Shown: piece after piece, positions 29,442-38,358 of the stretch
How positions within the stretch are numbered: position 1 is the first letter of the stretch
Layout of the letters: each line of letters starts with the position of its first letter
Source of the DNA: Afipia sp. 1NLS2
GTDB taxonomy: Bacteria; Pseudomonadota; Alphaproteobacteria; Rhizobiales; Xanthobacteraceae
Length of the DNA: 64,000 nt
Direction of reading: 5' to 3'
Assembly (NCBI RefSeq): GCF_000178995.1
Contig: NZ_ADVZ01000001.1
Span: 461,001-525,000, forward strand
Translations under genes and position numbers: made by a program
The notes under the pieces: model-generated
Databases searched by the model: none
What the model was told of the DNA's origin: nothing
Seen by the model: the letters and a program-made list of their open reading frames with translations, nothing else

Positions 29442-30800
29442 TCAGCGGGTCCGCAGCCGGTCGAGCGCGTCGGAGGAGGCAAAGCCGTCCGCGGGCGCGC
29501 CGATCGAGGCCTGATACGAGCGCAATGCCTTGCGGGTCGCGCTGCCGAGCTGGCCATCCGGTTCGCCCTGATAGAAGCCGCGCCGCGCCAGCAATTGCTG
29601 CAGTTCAAGCCGCTCGGCGCGGCTCAGTACCCGTTCCGAACGCGGCCAGGACTGCACAAACGGCCCGCCGCCACGCAGCCGGTCGGCGAAATGACCGATG
29701 GCGAGCGCGTAGGACTCCGCCGGGTTGTAACGCAGGATGGCGCGGAAGTTCTGAAGCATCAGGAAGCCCGGTCCCTGCGCGCCCGCGGGCATCAGGAGAA
29801 ACGCGTGATCGCCCGGGCGCGGGAACGCCTGCCCGTTGGCGCGGCGCACGCCGAGCCGCTCCCACTGCGCGAGCGAAAGCATCTTGGAGCGGTCGGCCAT
29901 CATGTAGTCGAAGCCCTGCGGCACCGCGACCTCGTAACCCCAGCCCTGCCCCGCCTGCCAGCCGTCGGTCTTGAGCTTGTTGGCGGTGGAGGCGATCAGG
30001 TCGGCGACATCCTTGACCGCATCGCGCCGCCCGTCGCCGTCGAAATCGACCGCGAAGCGCTTGTAGACCGTCGGCATGAACTGCGTCGGCCCGAACGCGC
30101 CGGCCCATGAGCCGACCATTTCGTCCGGCGTGAGGTCGCCGCGATTGAGGATTTCGAGCGCGGCCAGAAACTCGCCGCGGAAATAATTCTGGCGGCGGCC
30201 GATGCAGGCGAGCGTCGCGGTGGAATTCAGCACGCTGCGGTCGCCGCCCTGCGTCGAGTAGTTCGACTCCACGCCCCAGATCGACGCAATGATGTAGCGG
30301 TCCACGCCATAGGCGCGCTCCACCGCATCGAACTGCGGCTTGTACTGCGCGAGGATCTCGCGTCCGCGTGCGATGCGCGCATCCGTCACCAGCACGTCGA
30401 GATAGTCCCACACCGCCTTGGTGAATTCGGGCTGCGAATCCATGAAGTCCATGATCTTCAGATCAGGCTCGAGATTGGCGGTGAAACGCTGGAAATTCGC
30501 CTGCGTGACGCCACGGCGCGCGGCCTCCGGTCCCATCGACGCGACGCAGGATTTGAAATTCGCGGCGGCGGCGCGGATCGCGGACGCCGTCATCTCGGGC
30601 GAGCCGGAGGCGCCGTCCTCTCCGCTCCATTCCTTGGTCGAGGCGCGGCGCATCGGCGGCGCGGATTGCGGGATCGAACCGGTGAGTTCGGCGCGGGGCC
30701 CCGGCGAGCCGTCCGGAATGCAGGCAGACAAAGGCAGAGCCAGCGCGCCCAACGCCAGACCACCCGCCAAACCGCGCTTCATTCTCACCGGCAATGCCAT
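29442..30800 (-). CDS. Lytic murein transglycosylase, MltB type with peptidoglycan-binding domain
   Basis: Outer-membrane lipoprotein that cleaves peptidoglycan glycan strands. From ATG 30800 (GGAAGGAA upstream) it has 452 residues: a lipobox LPLSAC near residue 27, a SLT/MltB domain with the catalytic Glu in SIWGVESNYST, the downstream GSWAGAFGPTQFMP and family DGDGRRD region, and a C-terminal PG_binding_1 domain (about 385-450) with LQQLLARRGFYQGEPDG. The family is common in Rhizobiales as 400-450-residue proteins. Confidence 0.92.
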   Translation of the reverse strand: MALPVRMKRGLAGGLALGALALPLSACIPDGSPGPRAELTGSIPQSAPPMRRASTKEWSGEDGASGSPEMTASAIRAAAANFKSCVASMGPEAARRGVTQANFQRFTANLEPDLKIMDFMDSQPEFTKAVWDYLDVLVTDARIARGREILAQYKPQFDAVERAYGVDRYIIASIWGVESNYSTQGGDRSVLNSTATLACIGRRQNYFRGEFLAALEILNRGDLTPDEMVGSWAGAFGPTQFMPTVYKRFAVDFDGDGRRDAVKDVADLIASTANKLKTDGWQAGQGWGYEVAVPQGFDYMMADRSKMLSLAQWERLGVRRANGQAFPRPGDHAFLLMPAGAQGPGFLMLQNFRAILRYNPAESYALAIGHFADRLRGGGPFVQSWPRSERVLSRAERLELQQLLARRGFYQGEPDGQLGSATRKALRSYQASIGAPADGFASSDALDRLRTR

Positions 30801-31063
30801 GAAATTCCTTCCCGTCCCGTCAAGGCTATCAGGCCCCGAGACGGTTTCCACACCCTTAACATAGGGCCATTTTCATGATGTTTCAGGGGCGCCTGCGCCA
30901 TTAACTCGCATGCGCGAAAGCCGATCCACTTTAAGCACTTGCCCATTTGCTGCCTTTGTTATCGGCTGCAAACAGGATAGTGAGGCGGTGACGTTGTTCC
31001 CGGCGCGAGCCCTCGCGCCTGCCGCCTTTTCATCGTGTCCCATCAGTGAGCCCGAAGAACCAC

Positions 31064-31936
31064 ATGAAAATTCGTAAAGCCGTATTTCCCGTCGCCGGTC
31101 TTGGAACCCGCTTTCTTCCCGCCACCAAGGCGATGCCGAAGGAAATGCTGACCGTGGTGGACCGCCCGCTGATCCAGCATGTGGTGGACGAGGCGCTGGA
31201 AGCTGGCATCGAACACCTCGTGTTCGTCACGGGCCGCAACAAGGGCGTGATCGAGGATCACTTCGACCGCCCCTACGAACTCGAAGACACGCTGGAAGAG
31301 CGCCAGAAGAAGAAGGAACTGGCGATCCTCGAGCGCGACCAGCCGGAAGCCGGCACCACCTCGTTCACGCGCCAGCAGCAGCCGCTCGGCCTCGGCCATG
31401 CGGTGTGGTGCGCGCGCGAGATCGTCGGCAACGAGCCTTTTGCAGTTTTGCTGCCGGACGTGCTGGTGAAGAACAAGCCGAGCGGCCTGAAGCAGATGAT
31501 CGACGCCGCCAACGCGGCGGGCGCGGACAAGGCCAACATCATCGCGGTGGAAGAGGTGCCGATGGAGCACGTCCACATGTATGGCGTGGTCGGCGTAGGC
31601 CCAAGCAAGGGCGACCTGTTCGAATTGAACGGCATGGTCGAAAAGCCGAAGAAGGAAGTCGCGCCCTCGAACCTCTCGATCACCGGGCGCTACATCCTGC
31701 AGCCGGAAATCTTCAACATCCTGGAGACGCAGGAGCGCGGCGCGGGCGGCGAAATCCAGTTGACCGACGCGATGCTCACGCTCGCGGGCAGGCAGCCGTT
31801 CTACGGCTTCAAGTTCAAGGGCAAGAGCTACGACTGCGGCTCGAAGTCAGGCTTCCTCGCCGCCAACATCGCCTACGCGATGGACCGCGAAGACCTGCGC
31901 GGCGATTTGCTGAGCGAGATGAAGAAGTATGTGTAG
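31064..31936 (+). CDS. galU: UTP-glucose-1-phosphate uridylyltransferase
   Basis: Makes UDP-glucose for exopolysaccharide, glycolipid and trehalose synthesis. From ATG 31064 it has 290 residues with the nucleotidyltransferase motif VAGLGTRFLPATKAMPKEML (about 9-28), the conserved EKP in MVEKPKKEVAPS, and LTDAM and KSYDCGSKSGF at the end. GTG 31046 would add six residues. The genes downstream have a different base composition. Confidence 0.95.
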   Translation: MKIRKAVFPVAGLGTRFLPATKAMPKEMLTVVDRPLIQHVVDEALEAGIEHLVFVTGRNKGVIEDHFDRPYELEDTLEERQKKKELAILERDQPEAGTTSFTRQQQPLGLGHAVWCAREIVGNEPFAVLLPDVLVKNKPSGLKQMIDAANAAGADKANIIAVEEVPMEHVHMYGVVGVGPSKGDLFELNGMVEKPKKEVAPSNLSITGRYILQPEIFNILETQERGAGGEIQLTDAMLTLAGRQPFYGFKFKGKSYDCGSKSGFLAANIAYAMDREDLRGDLLSEMKKYV

Positions 31937-31950
31937 TAAAGATTACGCGC

Positions 31951-32247
31951 TCAAATTTCGCAGACAATTCGGTCTATAGACGGGTCGCCTCGGCGATAGC
32001 CGGGCCGCGGCGCGTGCGATTTAATGTCTAACACTTTGACGTCCCTTACTTCGTCCAACTGAAAAATCCTCCAAGGGGTTGGACTGCCGCTCTGGCTTCC
32101 CCCACTCACCTGCCACGCTCTCATTATAGGGGCGTTCTTTTTGGAAAAACCCACGGTATGGATTTCCACAATCCTATCTTGGCTATTGTACAAAAATCGC
32201 AACTGCAATCCGGCCTTTAAAATCTCACAAGCAATCGAAACCAACAT
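31951..32247 (-). CDS. Small WYL-domain-like protein
   Basis: A 98-residue product from ATG 32247, which has GGGAGAAG about 10 nt upstream. LRFLYNSQDRIVEIHTVGFSK, RAWQVSGGSQSGSPTPWRIFQLDEVRDV looks like a WYL domain without its usual winged helix (WYL proteins bind small or nucleic acid ligands and often regulate defence genes). The region is AT-rich compared with galU and the genes beyond 33 kb, and it is divergent from a truncated OLD-like gene. I infer a remnant of a transferred defence module. Confidence 0.65.
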   Translation of the reverse strand: MLVSIACEILKAGLQLRFLYNSQDRIVEIHTVGFSKKNAPIMRAWQVSGGSQSGSPTPWRIFQLDEVRDVKVLDIKSHAPRPGYRRGDPSIDRIVCEI

Positions 32248-32316
32248 TTGAGTACTTCTCCCGCACCACAACCTCAGGTAGAATAAATATATTTGATCTA
32301 TTTGAAAGAGGGCGCC

Positions 32317-32457
32317 ATGCGATTGAAATCATTGTCGCTAAAAAATTTTCGTTGTTTCACCGACGAAGAAATCGAATTTGATGATTACACGGCGCTTGTC
32401 GGCGCTAATATTCCTATCGCTTCATTCGTGAGGGGCGCTGTCCGGAGGCGTTCTTGA
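32317..32457 (+). pseudogene. Truncated OLD-family ATPase/nuclease (N-terminus only)
   Basis: An ATG with GAAAGAGGG upstream opens a frame reading MRLKSLSLKNFRCFTDEEIE.., then FDDYTALVGAN. This is the exact start of OLD / RecF-like AAA proteins, where VGxN should continue as GSGKST (Walker A). Instead the frame changes character after Asn31, picks up 15 unrelated codons and stops at 32455. Sequence beyond about 32410 is very GC-rich and unrelated. So only the first 31 codons of a much larger gene survive. Confidence 0.75.
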
Positions 32458-33000
32458 GAGCGGAGTGAAGCGCGGCGCCCGCGCGGCTCGTGACGCACAC
32501 GGCCACCCGGGAGGCTGAGGTTGACCCGCCCGCTCCCACTACGGGGAGATGCCGCTTGCGGCGTGGGGCGGAACGGAGGACGCGGCGCGAAAGCGCCGAC
32601 GATGCGCCGCCTGGCCTTGCGCCAATCTGCGCATCCCGTTCCAAGCCTGCGCGGATCCTCGGCCTTAAGGAGAACGCCGCAGCGGATGGCATTCGGCGGT
32701 TCGCCGCCCGATGCATGTCCGCGCGTTGCGGGCGGAGCGTCGGCGCTGGCCCGCGACGTTGGTGGAGCGCCGCAAGGCGGTGCGCGCTTCGAGACCATGG
32801 CCCTCGCAAGGCCATGCGGAGCGCGACGACAACGATGTTGCGCCTTGCGGCGCTCCATCTCCCCTCGCCTTTCTTAAGACGCGAACGAGGACCGCCTCGC
32901 GCGCGTGTCAAGCGCGAGGGACTTTGCGACACTCACGCGCTTCGGTGCGGTGAGAGAATTCCACGTGGCTGTTTGAAAATTGAATCGGAATCGAGGGCGC
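32415..33000. other. GC-rich block without a convincing gene
   Basis: About 590 bp of very GC-rich sequence with overlapping open frames of 80-180 codons in several frames on both strands, all rich in Arg, Ala, Gly and Pro and without recognisable domains. Short inverted segments occur, for example ATGGCC..GGCCAT near 32800. It reminds me of interspersed sequences in Bradyrhizobium genomes that are annotated as scattered hypothetical ORFs, but this is recollection. It starts where the OLD-like frame breaks off. Confidence 0.55.
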
Positions 33001-33028
33001 TGGGTCCCCGCCTTCGCGGGGACGACGG
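33001..33028. repeat. REP-like half element
   Basis: GTCCCCGC-CTTC-GCGGGGAC (33004-33023) followed by GACG, equivalent to the second hairpin of the element at 29351-29419. It lies 14 bp before the stop of the binding-protein gene. Confidence 0.8.
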
Positions 33029-33041
33029 GTGACGCCCGCCA

Positions 33042-34064
33042 TCAACTGCCGTTCCGGCTGCCGAGCTGCGGGATGAACATGTCGGACCATTTTTCCGGCG
33101 CGGTCTTGATGATGCCGGCGGCCTGCATGAAATCGGCGAAGTTCTTCACCTTGTCCGGCGTGGTCGTGAACCGCGTGTCCGGATCGCCGAGGATGGTCAT
33201 CACATCCTCCTTGGACACCTTGGTCTTGGAGGAGCGGACGAAGATATCCGCCGCTTCCTCGCGGTGATCGTGAATGAAGGCGTCGGCCTCGTCCAGCGCC
33301 GCCAGCATCGCCCCGGTGATCTTCGGGTTGGCGTCTACGAATTTTTTCGGCGCGTACACCACATCCAGCGTAATGTTGCCGATGTAATCCACCGAGCTCG
33401 CGACCTTGTGCACCTTCGGGTCCTTGAGCTCGAGGTAGGAGAACGGCGGCGAGGTGAAATGCGCGCTCACCTCCGAGCGGCCGGAGGTCAGCGCAATCAG
33501 GCCATCGGGGTGCGGCAGGCCGACGGTGAGGTGATCGAGCCTGGCGTAATTCTCGAAGCCGAATTGTTTCGCCGCCATCATCTGCAGCACCACCGCCGAC
33601 AGCGATGTCTTGATGCCCGGCAGCGCGATCTTGTCGCCGCTCTTGAAGTCGGCAAGACCCTTGATCTGCGGGTTGTTGGAATTCAGATACAGCGAGGTCG
33701 CGCTCAGGGCGCTGATGCCGATCACCGCGGACTTCGGAATGGCTCTGGCCTTCGACCACAACGCGACGAACGCCGGCGCGCCGGTACCGGCGAAGTCGAG
33801 CGAGCCGGCCATCATCGCGTCGTTGATGTTATTGCCGCCGTCGAGCACCCGCCATTTCACCGTCACCTTGCCGAGGTCCGCCTTCTCCGCCTGCTTTTCA
33901 AGGAGCTTCCGGTCTTCCATCACGATCAGCGGCAGATACAGGATGCCGTAGCCCTTCGAGATCGCGACCTCCGAGACTTCGGCGCGCGCGGGCGACGCGA
34001 TCCATGCCGAGGCGAAGGCAACGGCCAGCGCGGCCATGAGGGAATGGCACCGGACAAAGCTCAT
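33042..34064 (-). CDS. NitT/TauT-type ABC transporter substrate-binding protein
   Basis: Periplasmic binding protein of 340 residues. The signal peptide (about 1-28, ARA) is followed by the SsuA/NMT1-like fold: AISKGYGILYLPLIVMEDRKLLEKQAEKADL, GSLDFAGTGAPAFVALW and DVVYAPKKFVDANPKI. Family members bind nitrate, sulfonates, pyrimidines or related anions. GGGAGGA precedes the ATG. No permease or ATPase gene is nearby; instead an SGNH hydrolase lies 15 bp upstream on the same strand. The substrate is not inferable. Confidence 0.86.
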   Translation of the reverse strand: MSFVRCHSLMAALAVAFASAWIASPARAEVSEVAISKGYGILYLPLIVMEDRKLLEKQAEKADLGKVTVKWRVLDGGNNINDAMMAGSLDFAGTGAPAFVALWSKARAIPKSAVIGISALSATSLYLNSNNPQIKGLADFKSGDKIALPGIKTSLSAVVLQMMAAKQFGFENYARLDHLTVGLPHPDGLIALTSGRSEVSAHFTSPPFSYLELKDPKVHKVASSVDYIGNITLDVVYAPKKFVDANPKITGAMLAALDEADAFIHDHREEAADIFVRSSKTKVSKEDVMTILGDPDTRFTTTPDKVKNFADFMQAAGIIKTAPEKWSDMFIPQLGSRNGS

Positions 34065-34079
34065 CGGAAATCCTCCCGC

Positions 34080-34838
34080 TTATCGCACCGCCGCCATGAT
34101 CGCGCGCGCGAGCACCCGGCCGGTGCAGTCATAGGCGTCGCCCGACATGTGCAGCCCATCGAACGCCGACAGGCTGACGATGGAGACGCCCGCCTCCACC
34201 GTTTTATGCAGCATATCGAAACGCGGCAGATATGCCACCTGCTGGTCACGCGCGACGGCTGCGATCGCTTCCTGCATCTTGGCGTAGTCCGTGGTGAGAA
34301 TGACCGGCGTGTATTGCTGGTCCATCAGGATGACGTCGGCGCCGTGCGCGCGCAGCATCGCGACACCGGAGGCGATCTTGTGCTCGAGGCTGTCGGCCCC
34401 CTCGCCCCAGGTGAAATCATTGCCGCCCATCTGCCAGATCACAAGGTCCGGCTGATACGCGAACACGTCGCGCGGAAAACGCGCGATGTTGCCGGGAATG
34501 GTATCGCCGTTGCGTCCGGAATTGACGATCTCGATCTGCATCGTGGGATCGAGCCTCAGCAACTCGCTGCGCATCACGCCGGGATAGGTTTTTTCCTTGC
34601 GTATCATCCACAATCCCACGGTGGACGACGAACCGATGGCGACAATCCTCAATGGCCGGTGTGCCTTGAGAGCTTCGGCGGTGTGCGGCAACGGCGCGCC
34701 GAGCGAAAGCCCCTCGTTCACAGCGAGGCAAGTTTCCGCAGGCGACAGGTCGCGGGCATCGCTCGCGACCGGCCATGCGGCCAGCGCGAGCGCAACACAG
34801 CACTGGAGGAGTCTCGGGAATCGGATGGCAGCACCCAT
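34080..34838 (-). CDS. Exported SGNH/GDSL hydrolase
   Basis: A 252-residue exported esterase-like protein. After a signal peptide (about 1-28) come block I VAIGSSSTVG (catalytic Ser), the Gly of block II in NSGRNGDT, block III WQMGGNDF and block V DGLHMS with Asp and His, so the catalytic set looks complete. It lies between the diguanylate cyclase (31 bp upstream) and the binding protein (15 bp downstream), probably in one transcript. Candidate substrates are acylated glycans or lysolipids. Confidence 0.86.
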   Translation of the reverse strand: MGAAIRFPRLLQCCVALALAAWPVASDARDLSPAETCLAVNEGLSLGAPLPHTAEALKAHRPLRIVAIGSSSTVGLWMIRKEKTYPGVMRSELLRLDPTMQIEIVNSGRNGDTIPGNIARFPRDVFAYQPDLVIWQMGGNDFTWGEGADSLEHKIASGVAMLRAHGADVILMDQQYTPVILTTDYAKMQEAIAAVARDQQVAYLPRFDMLHKTVEAGVSIVSLSAFDGLHMSGDAYDCTGRVLARAIMAAVR

Positions 34839-34869
34839 CCGGGGAGTGTAGCAGCGGACGCCAGGCCAG

Positions 34870-36348
34870 TCAGGCGGCTTCCGTCACCAGATCTTCGTTT
34901 ATCGCCACGCAGCGATTCCGGCCCTGCTCCTTGGCCTGATACAGCGCCTTGTCGGCTGCCGCGATCAGGGCCTTCGGCGAACCGGCCATATCCGGGATCA
35001 GGCAGGCGATACCGATCGACACCGTTGTCGCCCATTTATCCGCCGACAGATGCGCGACACGGTCACGTACTTCCTCGGCGAGCTTGAGCGCACCGGCAAG
35101 ATCGGTATTCGGCAGCAGCAGCGCGAACTCCTCGCCGCCGTAGCGCGCGGCGCAATCCGAGGGGCGTTTCGCGGATTCGACAATGCACGACGCGATCCGC
35201 GCCAGCAGTTGATCTCCCGCCTGGTGGCCGAACAGATCGTTGAACGCCTTGAAATGATCGGCGTCGATCATCAGCAGCGACAAGGGCAGTTTCTGCCAGC
35301 CGCGCCGCCACTCGTCGAGAATCCGCTCGTCGAACCTGCGGCGGTTATCGATACCGGTCAGCGCGTCGGTGGTCGCAAGCTGCGACAGCCGCTTCTCGGC
35401 TGCCGCACGCCGCGAAATCTCGCGGGTGAGAAACAGCGTCACGCCGATGGTGAAGATCGACAGGATCAGCATTAGGCCGCCGATGATCAGCGTCTGCCGC
35501 CACCATGTCCCGTAAATGCTGTCCAGCGACTTTCCGACCACCACCACCAGCGGCCGTTCGCTGTTCTGCCAGACATACAGCCGCTCGATGAAATCGACAC
35601 CGCTGCGAGTCTTCTCGAAACCGCGCGGCGCTTCGAGAATGCGGCGGACACCTTCCTTGGCGCCGAGATTCTTGCCGATCACGGCAAGATCGAATGGCCG
35701 GCGCATCATCACCACGCCGTCATGGCGGAAGATGGTGACGCTGTCCTCGGGAGCGAATGTCAGCTTGCCGAACAGATCAAGGAAATAACTATAGCGCAGC
35801 GAGCCGACGACGACGCCGAGAAACTTCCCGTCGTAACCGGTGATGCGGCGGCTCAACACCACCGCGAACGCATCCCGGTAAACCGCGGGGTCGCCGATAT
35901 AGAGGCCGACATTCGGATTGTCGCGATGAACCTTGAAGTATTCCTCGTTGGCGCGGTTTTCTGGCGCCGGGTGCAGGGCACTCGAGTCGAGCTTCAGATT
36001 GCCGTCGGCATCGTACACCCGGATCGGGCCGTAGTACTTTGCGGTCGCCGCGTGATCGAACAGGATCAGATGCAGGATCGGCAGGCCGATGCGCTGGGTA
36101 TCAAGCTCCAGCATGTTGGTGACGACGTTGCGCAGCGACAGATCATAGATCTCGAGGTTGCGGCTGAGATCGGCATCGATGGTCGCGGCCAGGTTCTCGG
36201 AGGACTGCCTGGCAAGCTCCTCCTTGCTGGTGCGGATGTCTAGCAGCACGCTGGCGCAGATCGTCATGAACGCCAGCGTGGCAAGCACGGACACGATCGT
36301 CAGAGCGCGTGGCGAGACCTGCCATAGCTTTGAGTCCGATCGATACAT
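34870..36348 (-). CDS. Diguanylate cyclase with periplasmic sensor domain
   Basis: Makes cyclic di-GMP. The 492 residues have a transmembrane helix (about 15-35), a large periplasmic PDC/dCACHE-like sensor (about 40-280), a second helix (about 285-310) and a GGDEF domain (about 325-490). The active-site loop reads YGGEEF and the product-inhibition I-site RPSD lies five residues before it, so activity and feedback are both expected. The C-terminal FAL..PNTD and DKALYQAKEQGRNR are typical. It may be co-transcribed with the SGNH and binding-protein genes. Confidence 0.94.
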   Translation of the reverse strand: MYRSDSKLWQVSPRALTIVSVLATLAFMTICASVLLDIRTSKEELARQSSENLAATIDADLSRNLEIYDLSLRNVVTNMLELDTQRIGLPILHLILFDHAATAKYYGPIRVYDADGNLKLDSSALHPAPENRANEEYFKVHRDNPNVGLYIGDPAVYRDAFAVVLSRRITGYDGKFLGVVVGSLRYSYFLDLFGKLTFAPEDSVTIFRHDGVVMMRRPFDLAVIGKNLGAKEGVRRILEAPRGFEKTRSGVDFIERLYVWQNSERPLVVVVGKSLDSIYGTWWRQTLIIGGLMLILSIFTIGVTLFLTREISRRAAAEKRLSQLATTDALTGIDNRRRFDERILDEWRRGWQKLPLSLLMIDADHFKAFNDLFGHQAGDQLLARIASCIVESAKRPSDCAARYGGEEFALLLPNTDLAGALKLAEEVRDRVAHLSADKWATTVSIGIACLIPDMAGSPKALIAAADKALYQAKEQGRNRCVAINEDLVTEAA

Positions 36349-36516
36349 TACGCCCGCGCCTATCCCAGCGTTGAAAACCGGTGGTACGCTGCAAACTCTT
36401 GCCGGAATCCTTACGTGACTTACCGCCCTCGGAGGCGGTTAATACCGGGTTTCAGGATATCGGGTTTCGTTCAGAATTAAACTAGGAACCCGCAGCCAGG
36501 ATCACTGAATGAGACG

Positions 36517-38139
36517 CTAGCGCTGCACCCGCACGCCCAGCATCACCACCGTCTCCGCCGAATTCACGCCCGGGGCATCGCTCTTCAGCCAGTCGCGCCG
36601 CACGGTGCCCTTGATCGCAAAGGTGCGGGTGAGCTTGTAGACCAGATCGGCTTCCGCGAAGTAGCGGCGGTCGAACCGCGTTCCCTCATAATCCGTGGTG
36701 CCATAGCCGAACTTGGCCGTGCCGATTAGCCAGCGGCGGAAGGCATGATCGACCTGAACGCTGTAGTCGCGCGCCAGCGAACCGGAGACGCCTTCCAAAG
36801 TGGTCTCGTTGATCGACGAGGTGGCATCGAGCCTCACTGTGGTGAGACCCGTCGCTGTCCACACCAGCGAAGCACTCGTGAGCAAGCCGGAGAGCTGCTT
36901 TAGCCGGGGGTCCTGATAGTCGCGCCATGAATAACCGGCGGCGACCTCGCCGGTGAGCAGCCGCGAGAACTCGAAGCTCGTTCCCGCCTTGACGTAAGCA
37001 CCGTTGGAATCGCGCTGATAGCCGTTGCGGTCGAATTGCAGATCGTGCACGCGGGTATCGGCCTCGACCTCGGTGAACGGCTTCACGCCCGGCATCCAAT
37101 CGTAGTTGAGCCGCGCCTGCGCACCATACTGATTGAAGTTGCGATCGTCGTTGCTCGACGATCGGCCGTCGGTCAGTTTGGAATACTGATACACGGTACG
37201 GTCGGCATTGCCGTTGACCTGAAGCTGCAGCCGATTGAAGTCCTGCTCGACACCGACCGTGCCGCCAAAATTGGCGTAAACTGGATATTTCGACAGGCCC
37301 ACCTGAACGTCCGGCGAACCGGGATTATCGGTCGCAACCCGTAACCGCAGCGCGGACGTGATGCGGGTATCGCGCGTGACATCGATGCGGCCGGAGAGTT
37401 TTCCATTCACGTCAGGACGATCGAGATCCACCGGAGAACTGGTCTGATCGGGAAATCTGGTGCCGTAGCCGGTGAACGAACCGCGCAGATCGAGGTTGAG
37501 CGCGTGACGCGACCAGTCCGATGTCGCCTGCAACTCGGGGGCGACCCTGTAAATCGCCGAACCTCGCGGCTGCGAGAAACGGCCGGGATTGCTGTCGTAG
37601 CCGCCCGAGACTTCGACCGCTTCCTTCACCAGAAAGCCGCCGACATAATTGCCGACCTGCCCGAACGGATCGTCGTCGATTTTCAGGCGACGGCGTGGCG
37701 GCGCACCCTCAGCGGTGCCGGCGAATGAAGGCGACACCGGCGCTGTGACGCGCGGCGCCTGCAATGGCGGATTCGGCGGGTTGCCGGGCCCGACGAATCT
37801 CGGTTTCGGCGTGCCCGGATAGGGCTTCATCTTGCGCCTGCGGTTCAACGAGTCATAGCCGGTGTCCGCCGCGCCCGACGCGGGTGGATTGCCGTAAGCC
37901 CCGGGCACGCTCCCGGTCACCCCGCGGTCATTGACTGGACGCAGCGGTGAATCTTGCGCTGGCGCGAACCCGCCGATCGAGGGTGCCAGCATTGAGGATG
38001 TCAGCGCCTGCGCGAAACAGGGGCTGGACAGAAAGGTCGCTCCCAGCAGGGCGCACGCCAACACTCCGCACGAATGTCGTGCGGAGTGGTCTCGCCATTC
38101 CTTGGCCCCGAATTTCCTGGCCCCATGCCCAAAGGGCAT
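36517..38139 (-). CDS. Outer-membrane beta-barrel protein
   Basis: A 540-residue exported protein. ATG 38139 has GGGAAGG upstream; a signal peptide follows (about residues 25-45, cleaved near CFAQ). A Pro-rich linker (about 60-150) leads to a C-terminal part rich in alternating polar/hydrophobic strands, ending in VMLGVRVQR, as expected for a barrel. It resembles the beta-barrel porin-2 family seen in Bradyrhizobium relatives. Function unknown; a role in polysaccharide or adhesin export is possible. Confidence 0.78.
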   Translation of the reverse strand: MPFGHGARKFGAKEWRDHSARHSCGVLACALLGATFLSSPCFAQALTSSMLAPSIGGFAPAQDSPLRPVNDRGVTGSVPGAYGNPPASGAADTGYDSLNRRRKMKPYPGTPKPRFVGPGNPPNPPLQAPRVTAPVSPSFAGTAEGAPPRRRLKIDDDPFGQVGNYVGGFLVKEAVEVSGGYDSNPGRFSQPRGSAIYRVAPELQATSDWSRHALNLDLRGSFTGYGTRFPDQTSSPVDLDRPDVNGKLSGRIDVTRDTRITSALRLRVATDNPGSPDVQVGLSKYPVYANFGGTVGVEQDFNRLQLQVNGNADRTVYQYSKLTDGRSSSNDDRNFNQYGAQARLNYDWMPGVKPFTEVEADTRVHDLQFDRNGYQRDSNGAYVKAGTSFEFSRLLTGEVAAGYSWRDYQDPRLKQLSGLLTSASLVWTATGLTTVRLDATSSINETTLEGVSGSLARDYSVQVDHAFRRWLIGTAKFGYGTTDYEGTRFDRRYFAEADLVYKLTRTFAIKGTVRRDWLKSDAPGVNSAETVVMLGVRVQR

Positions 38140-38358
38140 CTTCAAACCTTCCCGGCAGAGCCGAAAACACAACAGTTACAATTGCTTGCAGCACAAAAGG
38201 CGCGGCGCTCCGGTGTGGAACGCCGTTAACAGAGTTAAAACAACTATGGTTAATGAGCGGTTGAGGAGGGCCTGTTCCGGATCGCCGGATGTGATTGAGC
38301 GTGCTAAAGAAAATACGCAGCAGGCAACCATCGCCGCCTGCCCTTTCGGACATTGCGC

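Noticed and set aside
33264..35087. Open frame of 607 codons on the plus strand
   Set aside because: Antisense to the binding protein, SGNH hydrolase and cyclase genes and without recognisable motifs.
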